A stretch of 64,000 nucleotides of DNA from Mesorhizobium sp. RMAD-H1 (GTDB taxonomy: Bacteria > Pseudomonadota > Alphaproteobacteria > Rhizobiales > Rhizobiaceae): contig NZ_JACHWN010000004.1 in assembly GCF_014191375.1 (NCBI RefSeq), positions 124,001 through 188,000 on the forward strand, given 5' to 3'. Below, in pieces: positions 11,603 to 21,256 of this stretch. The notes beneath the pieces are model-generated. The model worked only from the letters and a program-made list of their open reading frames with translations, ran no database searches and had not been told where the DNA came from. Positions within the stretch are counted from its first letter, which is position 1; each line of letters begins with the position of its first letter. A program made the translations under genes and the position numbers.

Positions 11603-12073
11603 ATGCCCGAGACGCGCCCCTCGTCCGTTCTTTTCGTCTGTCTTGGCAATATCTGCCGTTCGCCGCTCGCCGAAGGCGTGATGACGGCGGTGCTGAAGGA
11701 ACGCGGCTGCGATAACGGCATTGTGATCGATTCGGCCGGCACGAACGGCTATCACACCGGCGAGGCGCCTGACCGCCGGTCGATCGCCGTGGCGGCGAAA
11801 TACGGCATCGATATTTCAAACCAGCGCTGCCGCCAGCTCGAAGCGGCGGATTTCACGAAATTCGACCTGATCCTTGGCATGGACCGCGGCAATCTTGCCG
11901 CCATCCATCGGCGCAAGCCGGCCCAAGGCAGGGCCGGCATCGGCATGTTCTCGGCGGTCGCGCTCGGCAGGGACATCGAAATCCCCGATCCCTATTATGG
12001 CGGGCCGGAGGATTTCGAGCAGGTCTACCGGATGATCCTGGCGGCTTCCCAGGCGTTCGCCGAAAGGTTCTGA
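11603..12073 (+). CDS. Low molecular weight protein-tyrosine phosphatase
   Basis: The 156-residue product has the P-loop VCLGNICRSP, with catalytic Cys13 and Arg19 in CX5R spacing, and the general-acid Asp129 in IPDPYYGG. It dephosphorylates tyrosine in the cytoplasm; targets are unknown, and no exopolysaccharide kinase is adjacent. The ATG at 11603 is preferred because residues before it are not family-like. AGGAA lies 12 bases upstream, rather far. Its 3' end overlaps the convergent thpR gene by 49 bases. Confidence 0.92.
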   Translation: MPETRPSSVLFVCLGNICRSPLAEGVMTAVLKERGCDNGIVIDSAGTNGYHTGEAPDRRSIAVAAKYGIDISNQRCRQLEAADFTKFDLILGMDRGNLAAIHRRKPAQGRAGIGMFSAVALGRDIEIPDPYYGGPEDFEQVYRMILAASQAFAERF

Positions 12074-12621
12074 CGGCTGCTGGAGCGTGATTGGAGGGGC
12101 CACGCTTCCTCGACGATATAGGGCCCGCCGCCGATCGAATCCCGTGACGACATCAGCACGAAACGGCCGACCCGGAAGGGCACCGTGGCGAAATTGCCGC
12201 GTGAGGAGAGATAGCGCGCCACGTCCTCGGCGCGGGCGTTCTTGAGCCGGGCGATCGTGACATGCGGGGTGAATTTCCTGGGGTCCGCAGGCAGGCCCAG
12301 CCGCTGGCATATGCGCTCGATCTCCGCCTGCAGCGCAAAGAGATCGGGCGAAGGCGAAACGCCCGCATAGATGCTGTGCGGCTTTTTCGAGCCGAAAGCG
12401 CCCACGCCCGAGAGATTGAGCATGAATTCCGGCCGGTGGACGCGGTCGAGCGCGTTGGCGATCTCGTCGGCCACATGGCCTTCGATGTCACCGAAGAAGC
12501 GCAAGGTTATGTGGTAGTTTTCTACATCGATCCAGCGTGCGCCGATGAGGCCGCCCCGTAACAGCGAGAGCGAAAGCGCGGCGTCGCGCGGAATTTCGAG
12601 GGCAGTGAAAAGACGCGGCAT
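12025..12621 (-). CDS. thpR: RNA 2',3'-cyclic phosphodiesterase (2H family)
   Basis: This 198-residue member of the 2H phosphoesterase family (LigT/ThpR) hydrolyses RNA 2',3'-cyclic phosphates. Both catalytic HxT motifs are visible: His37/Thr39 in YHITL and His120/Thr122 in PHVTI, at the expected spacing. The ATG giving MPRLFTALEIP has AGGAGG eight bases upstream; an in-frame GTG two codons earlier is too close to it. The last 49 bases overlap the 3' end of the phosphatase gene on the other strand. Confidence 0.92.
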   Translation of the reverse strand: MPRLFTALEIPRDAALSLSLLRGGLIGARWIDVENYHITLRFFGDIEGHVADEIANALDRVHRPEFMLNLSGVGAFGSKKPHSIYAGVSPSPDLFALQAEIERICQRLGLPADPRKFTPHVTIARLKNARAEDVARYLSSRGNFATVPFRVGRFVLMSSRDSIGGGPYIVEEAWPLQSRSSSRQNLSANAWEAARIIR

Positions 12622-12715
12622 GAGCACATCCTCCTCGAATCGTTCTACATCTCTAGCGAATCATCGAACGGGGGCAAGAGCAAGCCTTTATTCCCCGTCC
12701 CTTAAATACCGGCGC

Positions 12716-13375
12716 CTATGTCCCCTCCTTTCTGACCGCCTGCAAAACTTTCTCGACGGAGGGCAAAATGCCTTCCACCATGCGGGCGACACCCTCCGGA
12801 TTGGGGTGCATGCCATCCTCCAGAAGCAGGCTTTTCTGCGCGGCGACGCCATCGAGGAAGAACGCGTAGAGCGCCACGCCGTGCTTTTCCGCGAGGCGGG
12901 GATAGATGGCGTTGAACCGGTCGGCATAATCCTTGCCCATGTTGGGCGGGGCCAGCATCCCGGCAAGGATGACGGTGATGCCGCGCTCCTTCAGCCGGGC
13001 CAGCATGGCGTCGAGGTTCTTCTCGGTGATCTCGGGCGAAACGCCGCGCAGCGCGTCATTGGCGCCGAGTTCCAGGATGACGACCTCGGTGCCATCGGGC
13101 ACCGACCAGTCGAGCCGCGCCAGGCCGCCCGCCGTCGTATCGCCGGAAACGCCGGCATTCTCGATCACGACATCGTAGCCCGCCTTCTTCAGCGCCTCCT
13201 GCAGACGGGCGGGAAAGGCATCCTGCGGCGGGAGCTGGTATCCGGCCATGAGGCTGTCGCCGAAGCCGACGATGCGTACCGGCTTGCCGCCTGTATCCTG
13301 CTGTTCGGCTTGCGCCATCGGCGCGACAATAAGCCCCAGGATGAAAACAAATGATGCGAGCGGTTTGAATCTCAT
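12716..13375 (-). CDS. Periplasmic arylesterase/lysophospholipase L1-like (SGNH family)
   Basis: The 219-residue protein starts with a signal peptide ending near APMAQA. It has all four SGNH blocks: Ser41 in GFGDSLMAGYQ, Gly in AGVSGDTT, Asn106 in ELGANDALRG, and Asp187/His190 in EDGMHPN. It resembles TesA-type multifunctional esterases and thioesterases. It is divergent from a YbbA/YbbP-type ABC pair, the same neighbourhood as tesA-ybbAP in enterobacteria, which strengthens the TesA assignment. The ATG at 13375 is used. Confidence 0.92.
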   Translation of the reverse strand: MRFKPLASFVFILGLIVAPMAQAEQQDTGGKPVRIVGFGDSLMAGYQLPPQDAFPARLQEALKKAGYDVVIENAGVSGDTTAGGLARLDWSVPDGTEVVILELGANDALRGVSPEITEKNLDAMLARLKERGITVILAGMLAPPNMGKDYADRFNAIYPRLAEKHGVALYAFFLDGVAAQKSLLLEDGMHPNPEGVARMVEGILPSVEKVLQAVRKEGT

Positions 13376-13457
13376 CGGCGGCAACCCATATCAAAAAATC
13401 CCTTCGGGAAATCAGTCTGTGATATCCCTATCATCACACATATAGGAAGCTCTGCCC

Positions 13458-14173
<716 letters not shown>

Positions 14174-14177
<4 letters not shown>

Positions 14178-16780
14178 GTGACGGCGCGTCCTTGGGTCTC
14201 TCTTTGCGCATGAGTGCGCAGGGAAAGCCGCTTTACACCTTTCCTGGACTTGCTCTCGCCCTGCGCTTCGCCTTGCGCGAAATGCGCGGCGGACTTTCCG
14301 GCTTCTACATCTTCCTCGCCTGCATCGCGCTCGGCGTCGCGGCCATCGGCGGGGTCAACTCGGTGGCGCAATCGGTCGGCGAGGGCATCGCCACGCAGGG
14401 GCAGTCCATCCTTGGCGGCGACATGCGCTTCGAATTGAACCAGCGCGAGGCCTCGCCGGAGGAGCACGCATTCCTCGCTGCCCAGGGTCGCCTTGCGGAA
14501 AGTGCGTCCATGCGCTCGATGGTCCGTCTCGCCGACGGCTCGGATCAGGCCCTGGTCGAGGTCAAGGCCGTCGATGCTGCCTATCCGCTCTTCGGCAGGC
14601 TTGAGACCGCGCCGGCAATGCCGCACGATGCCCTCTTCGGCGAAAAGGACGGCGCCTATGGCGCAGCCGTGCCGCAACTCCTCCTCGACCGGCTCGATCT
14701 CAAGCTCGGCGACCGGGTGGCCCTCGGGCAGGCGACATTCGAGTTGCGCAGCCTCATCGTCAACGAACCGGATCTCCTGTCGGACGGTTTCGGCTTCGCG
14801 CCGCGTTTCATGGTCTCGCTCGATGGCCTCAGGGCTTCGGGCCTGATCCAGCCGGGCAGCCTGGTGGAGCATGTCTACAAGCTCGCGCTCCCCGCCGGGA
14901 CCACGGACGCCGCCGTCAGGGCCATCGAGCAGCAGGCGCAGCAGGAATTTCCCGAAGCCGGGTGGAGCATCCGCACCCGCGGCAATGCCGCACCCGCGCT
15001 TGCCGCCAATATCGAGCGCTTCTCGCAGTTCCTCACGCTCGTCGGCCTGACGGCGCTGATCGTCGGGGGCGTGGGCGTGGCCAATGCGGTGCGCGCCTAT
15101 CTCGACGGCAAGCGGGGCGTCATCGCTACCTTCAAATCGCTGGGCGCGCGCGCCAATTTCGTGCTCACGGTCTATCTCCTGCAGATCGTCATCATCGCCC
15201 TGATCGGTATCACCATCGGTCTTGTCCTTGCGATGGCGGCGCCTTATGCAGCCGCGGCCGCGCTTGCCTCTTTCCTGCCGATCGCCAGCGCCGGTGGCTT
15301 TTATCCCGGCGCGCTCGCGATGGCCGCAATCTTCGGCCTGGTGACGACGCTCGCCTTCGCCATCCTGCCGCTCGGCCGCGCCCGCGATATTCCCGCCACC
15401 GCGCTTTTCCGCGAGCAGGGATTCGACCAGCGCGGCTGGCCCCGCGCCGTCTATCTGGCCATTGCCGCAGGGCTGATCCTGTTGTTGGCAGCCCTTGCCA
15501 TCCATTTCGCCTATGACCGGATGATCGCCACGATCTTCATCGTATCGACGGCTTTCGCCTTCCTGGTCCTGCAGGCGGTCGCCCGCGGCGTGCAATGGCT
15601 GGCGCGGCGCTCGCCGCGCGTCCGCTCGACGGCGCTCCGGCTCGCCATCGGCAATATCCATCGCCCCGGCGCGCTGACGCCCTCCGTCATCCTGTCGCTC
15701 GGGCTTGGATTGACGCTCCTCGTGGCGCTTGCCCTCATCGATGGCAATCTGCGTCGCCAGATCAGCCAGAGCATCCCCGAGCAGGCGCCGAATTTCTTCT
15801 TCGTCGACATCCAGAGCACGGAGGTCGACGGCTTCCGCAAGCTGCTGCAGGAAGCGGCTCCAGACGGCAAGATCGTCAGCGCGCCGATGCTGCGCGGCCG
15901 CATCGTCCAGTTCAACGGCGTGGACGTCTCCAAGCTCACCATTCCGCCGCAGGGCGCATGGGTGCTGCGCGGCGACCGCGGCATCACCTATGCGCGCAAC
16001 ATCCCGGAAAACTCGACGCTGACCGAAGGACAATGGTGGCCGCAGGACTATTCCGGCGAGCCGCTCGTCTCCTTCTCGGCGCAGGAGGCGCGGGAGCTGG
16101 GCCTCAAGCTCGGTGATACGGTGACCGTCAACGTGCTCGGCCGCAATGTCACGGCCAGGATCGCCAACTTCCGGCAGGTCCAGTGGGAATCGCTGGCCAT
16201 AAACTTCGTCATGGTGTTTTCGCCCAACACTTTCGCGGGGGCGCCGCATGCGTGGCTCGCCACCCTGACGGAGCCCGACGCGACGCCGGAGCGGGAAGCG
16301 GAAATATTGCGGAAGGTGACGCAGGCTTTCCCGGCGGTCACCTCCGTGCGCGTCAAGGACGCCATCGACGTCGCCAATGATCTGGTCAGCCAGCTTGCGA
16401 CCGCCATTCGCGCTGCCGCGGCGGTGGCGCTCGCCGCCTCGGTCCTCGTCCTCGGCGGAGCGCTGGCGGCCGGCAACCGGGCGCGCATTCACGATGCGGT
16501 GGTGCTGAAGACGCTGGGCGCCACACGGCGGACCCTGATCAAGGCATTTTCTCTGGAATATCTGATACTTGGGCTTGCGACGGCGATCTTCGCGCTTCTC
16601 GCCGGCGGCATCGCCGGCTGGTATGTGGTGGCGCGCGTCATGCGGCTGCAGGCGCAGTTCCTGCCCGATGTGGCGCTCTCGACGGTGGTGATCGCGCTTG
16701 TGCTGACGGTCGGCTTCGGCCTTGCCGGAACGTGGCGGGTGCTCGGCCACAAGGCGGCTCCCGTCCTGCGCAATCTATGA
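14174..16780 (+). CDS. FtsX-like ABC permease, YbbP type
   Basis: The 868-residue inner-membrane permease has an N-terminal membrane helix (about residues 45-65) and a large periplasmic region. Then come the ten-helix arrangement of YbbP-like proteins: a first FtsX core near 280-400, further helices around 430-480, a second periplasmic domain, and a C-terminal FtsX core with the ARIHDAVVLKTLGATRR signature. It overlaps the preceding ATPase gene by four bases. Substrate is unknown; hydrophobic molecule extraction is inferred from relatives. Confidence 0.92.
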
Positions 16781-16911
16781 AAGAGATGTAATAATCATGT
16801 AACGATTCGACTCATGGCCGGTTAACGCATTGTGCATAAAGGGAAAATGCCGGGTGCTTGCGCGGGTGCCCCGGCGGCCTTTTTCGCCATGGGGTACTTG
16901 TGTCAAGCCCG

Positions 16912-17005
16912 ATGAATCCCCATAATCTTGCGTAGGCATGCTGGGGTCCCGCCAGCGGCGCCTGGGGATTACCCCCGACACCGGACGGGACAACGCAAGA
17001 GGAAA
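16912..17005 (+). ncRNA. Structured 5' leader, candidate ybhL RNA motif
   Basis: The leader upstream of the Bax-inhibitor gene folds well: AATCCCC (16915-16921) pairs with GGGGATT (16964-16970), enclosing GCTGG/CCAGC (16940-16944 with 16952-16956). TCTTGCG (16926-16932) is perfectly complementary to CGCAAGA (16994-17000), which runs into the AGAGGAAA ribosome-binding site. A ybhL RNA motif is known upstream of ybhL/BI-1 genes in Rhizobiales. I infer identity from location and structure and could not run the covariance model. Confidence 0.6.
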
Positions 17006-17008
17006 CAC

Positions 17009-17740
17009 ATGGTTGACTATCGAAACATGCAAGCCCGAAGCCCGGCTGGCGTCCGCGTAGACACAGGCATCGACCAGGGCCTTCGCAGCTATATGCTCGG
17101 CGTCTACAACATGATGGCCATCGGCCTCGCCGTTACCGGCATCGCGGCTCTTGGCACATCGGTACTCGCCCAGTCGAACCCGGCTTTCGCCCAGCTCCTT
17201 TACGCCAGCCCGTTGCGCTGGGTAATCATGCTGGCTCCGCTCATTGCCGTGTTCTTCCTGAGCTTCCGCATCCAGAACCTGAGCGTTGCCGCCGCGCAGG
17301 CGACGTTCTGGATCTATGCGGCGCTCGTCGGTCTGTCGCTGTCGTCGATCTTCCTGGTCTTCACCGGGCAGAGCATCGTGCGGACGTTCTTCGTGACGGC
17401 CGCCGCCTTCGGCGCACTGTCGCTCTATGGCTATACGACCAAGCGTGATCTCTCCGCGATGGGCTCGTTCCTGTTCATGGGCGTGTTCGGACTGATCATC
17501 GCCTCTATCGTCAACATCTTCCTTGGCTCCACTGCGCTGCAGTTCGCCATCTCGGTCATCGGCGTGCTGATCTTCGCCGGACTGACGGCGTTCGACACGC
17601 AGCAGATCAAGGAAATGTATTACGAAGGCGATGCCGCCGACACGGCGGGCCGCAAGGTCGTCATGGGTGCGCTGCGGCTCTATCTCGACTTCATCAACAT
17701 GTTCATGTTCCTGCTGCAGTTCCTGGGCAACCGCGAATAA
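17009..17740 (+). CDS. Bax inhibitor-1/YccA family membrane protein (YbhL-like)
   Basis: The 243-residue protein has seven hydrophobic helices and the BI-1 features: an RSYMLGVYNMMAIGLAVTG first helix, and a C-terminal part with TAFDTQQIKEMYYEGD followed by GALRLYLDFINMFMFLLQ. Family members are inner-membrane proteins, some acting as pH-dependent calcium leak channels; the bacterial role is unclear. The ATG at 17009 has GAGGAAAC upstream, and the ribosome-binding site is part of a structured leader. A terminator follows 22 bases after the stop. Confidence 0.93.
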   Translation: MVDYRNMQARSPAGVRVDTGIDQGLRSYMLGVYNMMAIGLAVTGIAALGTSVLAQSNPAFAQLLYASPLRWVIMLAPLIAVFFLSFRIQNLSVAAAQATFWIYAALVGLSLSSIFLVFTGQSIVRTFFVTAAAFGALSLYGYTTKRDLSAMGSFLFMGVFGLIIASIVNIFLGSTALQFAISVIGVLIFAGLTAFDTQQIKEMYYEGDAADTAGRKVVMGALRLYLDFINMFMFLLQFLGNRE

Positions 17741-17762
17741 GCACCGGAACAGTCAGAACACG

Positions 17763-17791
17763 AAAAGGGCAGCGGAAGCGCTGCCCTTTTT
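17763..17791 (+). terminator. Terminator of the Bax-inhibitor gene
   Basis: GGGCAGCG (17767-17774) pairs with CGCTGCCC (17779-17786) around GAAG, followed by five T residues. Confidence 0.93.
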
Positions 17792-17819
17792 CTTTGGCAT
17801 GATGGGCTTCGACCCGAGT

Positions 17820-17912
17820 ATCCATTCCGGAAAGTCGAAATCACATCCATCGTTTGATATGCGGGCGCTGCATCGCGGTTCCGGAATGGATCATCGGATC
17901 AAGTCCGATGAT
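17820..17912. repeat. Intergenic mosaic palindromic element
   Basis: A 13-base inverted repeat (17820-17832 with 17879-17891, reading ATCCATTCCGGAA and its complement) is followed by a second palindrome, ATCATCGGA and TCCGATGAT (17890-17898 with 17904-17912). The second half resembles the dispersed GGATCnTCGG...CCGAnGATGA repeats common between rhizobial genes. It lies between the Bax-inhibitor terminator and the 3' end of dnaE2. Confidence 0.65.
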
Positions 17913-18000
17913 GACGTCGGTGGGTGCATGCCCGCCTCCCCACCGCGTCGGCAGTGCGGAACGGTCTGCAGGTCGAGCGATTCCATCAAAACGAAACGCT

Positions 18001-21000
18001 CTAATGAAAGTCGCGTGATTTCGGCAGGATGCGCACATTGCGCCGATGCCGGGCAAGCGATTTTGTGACCGACTGGATGGAGCCTGCATGCGGCGGCTCC
18101 CGATGCGACCGGTCGGAGAGGGTGGTGAGTTCATGCGAGCGGTCGAAAAGCCGCTTGGCCACGATATGCACCACATTTTCCTTGCTGCGCTGCACCTGGC
18201 CCTCGACCATGAGCAGGCGGGATCCCATGACCTCCTTGCGCTGGGCCTTCATCAGTTTCGACCAGACGACGATATTGGCGATGCCGGTCTCGTCCTCGAT
18301 GGTGATGAAGACGACGCCCTTGGCGCTGCCCGGGCGCTGCCGGATGGTGACGACGCCGGCGATCTTCACCCTCTGGCCATTTCCTGCTTCCCGGGCCTCA
18401 CGGCACGTGACCGCCCCCTCGCGCGTCAGGCCTTCGCGCAGGAACTCGAGAGGATGCCCCTTCAGCGACAGGCGCGTCGTCTCGTAATCGACGATGACAT
18501 GCTCCGGCATTTTCATCGCAGGCAATCGCACTTTTTCCTCTTCCGCCAGCTCCGCTGCCTGCGCCGCCTCGAAGAGCGGCATCGTCTCGTCATTCGGCAG
18601 GCGGCGCACGGCCCAGAGCGCCTGCCTGCGATCGATATCGAGCGAGCCGAACGCATCGGCATCTGCGAGAGCCATGAAGGCGCGACGATCGAGATGGGTA
18701 CGGCGATGCAGCTCCTCGATGCTGGGGTAATTTCCACCGCCGCGCCTTTCGCATAGTTTCTTCGCCCAATCCTCCGAAAAGCCGTCGATCTGGCGGAAAC
18801 CGAGGCGCAGGGCGAGCCTGCCGTCCTCGCTACGTTCGAGCGTGTTGTCCCAGAAGCTGTGATTGATATCGGCGGGGCGCACTTCGACGCCATGGTCGCG
18901 CGCATCGCGTACGATCTGGGCCGGCGCATAGAAGCCCATGGGCTGTGAATTGAGGAGTGCGGCGGCGAAGACCGCCGGGTGGTGGCATTTGATCCAGGCC
19001 GAGACATAGACGAGCACGGCAAAGCTCGCCGCATGGCTCTCGGGAAAGCCATATTCGCCGAAGCCCTTGATCTGGTTGAAGCAGTTCTCGGCGAAGGTCG
19101 GATCGTAACCACGCGCGATCATTTTGCCGACCATCTTCTCCTGCAGTTCATGGATCGTGCCCATATGCCGGAAGGTCGCCATGGCGCGGCGCAGCTGGTT
19201 GGCCTCCTCGGGCGTGAACCGCGCCGCGTCGATGGCGATGCGCATCGCCTGCTCCTGGAACAGCGGCACGCCCTTGGTCTTTTCCAGGATCTTGCGCAGC
19301 TCGTCCGCAGGGCCGTGCTCGGGAGAAGGGGCGGGATAGACCACCTCTTCCTCGCCATTGCGGCGGCGCAGATAGGGATGCACCATGTCGCCCTGGATCG
19401 GGCCGGGGCGGACGATCGCCACCTCGATCACCAGATCGTAGAACTCCCGGGGGCGCAGGCGCGGCAGCATGCTCATCTGCGCCCGGCTCTCCACCTGGAA
19501 GACGCCGATCGAATCGGCTTCGCACAGCATGTCGTAGACGGCTTGGTCTCTCTGCGGCACCGTCGCGAGCTCCAGCCGCGGCCCGCCATGGAGGTGGATC
19601 AGGTCGAAGGCCTTGCGGATGCAGGTGAGCATGCCCAGCGCCAGCACGTCCACCTTCATGAGCTTGACCGCGTCGATATCGTCCTTGTCCCATTCGATGA
19701 AGCTGCGGTCCTTCATCGCCGCCGGTCCGATCGGCACGGTCTCGTCCAGCCGCTCCTGCGTCAGCACGAAGCCGCCGACATGCTGCGAGAGATGGCGCGG
19801 GAAGCCGATCAGCTCCGAGGCAAGCGCAACGGCGCGCCTTATCATCGGGTTTTGCGGGTCGAGGCCCGCCTGCCGCACCTCGCGCGTCTCCAGCCCGCTG
19901 CCGGAAATGCCCCAGACGGTGCCGGCGAGCGCGGCGGTCACGTCCTCGGTCAGGCCCAGCGCCTTGCCGACATCACGGATAGCGCTGCGCGAACGGTAGG
20001 AAATGACGGTGGCGACGATAGCCGCGCGTGTCCTGCCGTAGCGCTTATAGACATATTGCATCACCTCCTCGCGCCGCTCATGCTCGAAATCGACGTCGAT
20101 ATCAGGCGGCTCCCGCCGCTCGGCGGAGATGAAGCGCTCGAAGAGGAGATCGCCTTGGACGGGGTCGACCGCCGTGATGCCAAGACAGTAGCAGACGGCG
20201 GAATTGGCTGCCGAGCCGCGTCCCTGGCAGAGGATATTCTTCTCCCTGGCAAAATGGACGATGTCGTGGACGGTCAGGAAATAGGGCGCATATTTCAATT
20301 CCCCGATCAGTTTCAGCTCTTTTTCGAGGAGATCGCGGACTTTTTGCGGGATTTTTTCCGCACCATAGCGCTCTTCCGCCCCCTCCCAGGCGAGATATTC
20401 CAGATGCTGCTGCGGCGTCTTGCCCGGCGGCACCGGCTCGTCGGGATAGGCTTCGCTGATATTCTGGAGCGAGAAGGTGATGGGTGCGGTGAAGGCCTGT
20501 GTGGCGGCGATCGCCTCGGGAAAGCTGCGGAACAGGCGCGCCATCTCGGCCGGGGATTTAAGATGGCGCTCGGCGTTCTTCTCGAGCTTCCGTCCGGCCG
20601 CATCGATCGTCACATGCTCGCGGATGCAGGTGAGGACATCCTGCAGGGGACGGCGCTCCGGGACATGATAGAGGACGTCGTTGACCGCCAGAAGCGGCAG
20701 GCCGGCATCGCGCGCCTGCCCGGCCAGGGCTTCCGCCCGCCGCGCGTCGGCACCCTGGCGCGGCATGGACAAGGCGAGCCAGACAGAACCCGGTGCTGCA
20801 AGCCCGATTTCCCTGAGAAAGGCGGGAAATCGCGCATCCGGCTCCTCGGGCGGCAGGACGGCGATCTGGAAGGCCTTTGCCCGGAACAGGAAATCTTCCC
20901 ACCGCAGGTGACATTCGCCCTTTACGCCCGCTCGTTCCTTGCCGTCGCTCAGGAGACGACAGAGCTGGCCATAATCAGCCCTGTCGCGGGGATAGACGAG

Positions 21001-21246
21001 CAGGTCCGGCGTGCCGTCGATGAAGACCAGGCGGCAGCCGATGAAAAGCCGGATGGGAAAGCCCTTCTCCTCCAGATCCTGTTGGGCGCTATAGGCGCGG
21101 ACGACGCCGGCAACCGTGTTGCGGTCGGCGATGCCGATGCCGGCGAGGCCGAGCTCCACCGCCCGCTTCACCAGCTCGCTCGGATGGGAGGCGCCAAGCA
21201 GGAAGGAGAAATTGGTGGTGACGGCGAGCTCGCAATAGTCCTGCAT
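18001..21246 (-). CDS. dnaE2: Error-prone DNA polymerase DnaE2
   Basis: This 1,081-residue C-family polymerase is the catalytic subunit of the SOS mutasome. The N-terminus (YCELAVTTNFSFLLGASHP) is the PHP domain. The palm carries CQGRGSAANSAVCY and the catalytic acidic motif PDIDVDFEHERREEV, then VRPGPIQGDMVHPYLRRR and the C-terminal OB-fold. The ATG at 21246 follows GAGGTGAGG and sits just after the imuB stop; the frame's upstream extension only shadows imuB. It is last in the imuA-imuB-dnaE2 operon, under the LexA box at 23550. Confidence 0.96.
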   Translation of the reverse strand: MQDYCELAVTTNFSFLLGASHPSELVKRAVELGLAGIGIADRNTVAGVVRAYSAQQDLEEKGFPIRLFIGCRLVFIDGTPDLLVYPRDRADYGQLCRLLSDGKERAGVKGECHLRWEDFLFRAKAFQIAVLPPEEPDARFPAFLREIGLAAPGSVWLALSMPRQGADARRAEALAGQARDAGLPLLAVNDVLYHVPERRPLQDVLTCIREHVTIDAAGRKLEKNAERHLKSPAEMARLFRSFPEAIAATQAFTAPITFSLQNISEAYPDEPVPPGKTPQQHLEYLAWEGAEERYGAEKIPQKVRDLLEKELKLIGELKYAPYFLTVHDIVHFAREKNILCQGRGSAANSAVCYCLGITAVDPVQGDLLFERFISAERREPPDIDVDFEHERREEVMQYVYKRYGRTRAAIVATVISYRSRSAIRDVGKALGLTEDVTAALAGTVWGISGSGLETREVRQAGLDPQNPMIRRAVALASELIGFPRHLSQHVGGFVLTQERLDETVPIGPAAMKDRSFIEWDKDDIDAVKLMKVDVLALGMLTCIRKAFDLIHLHGGPRLELATVPQRDQAVYDMLCEADSIGVFQVESRAQMSMLPRLRPREFYDLVIEVAIVRPGPIQGDMVHPYLRRRNGEEEVVYPAPSPEHGPADELRKILEKTKGVPLFQEQAMRIAIDAARFTPEEANQLRRAMATFRHMGTIHELQEKMVGKMIARGYDPTFAENCFNQIKGFGEYGFPESHAASFAVLVYVSAWIKCHHPAVFAAALLNSQPMGFYAPAQIVRDARDHGVEVRPADINHSFWDNTLERSEDGRLALRLGFRQIDGFSEDWAKKLCERRGGGNYPSIEELHRRTHLDRRAFMALADADAFGSLDIDRRQALWAVRRLPNDETMPLFEAAQAAELAEEEKVRLPAMKMPEHVIVDYETTRLSLKGHPLEFLREGLTREGAVTCREAREAGNGQRVKIAGVVTIRQRPGSAKGVVFITIEDETGIANIVVWSKLMKAQRKEVMGSRLLMVEGQVQRSKENVVHIVAKRLFDRSHELTTLSDRSHREPPHAGSIQSVTKSLARHRRNVRILPKSRDFH

Positions 21247-21256
21247 GATCCTCACC

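Noticed and set aside
16849-16884. Possible terminator after the YbbP gene
   Set aside because: Only six base pairs close a 15-base loop, and the T-run is separated from the stem by GGCC; too weak to list as a feature.
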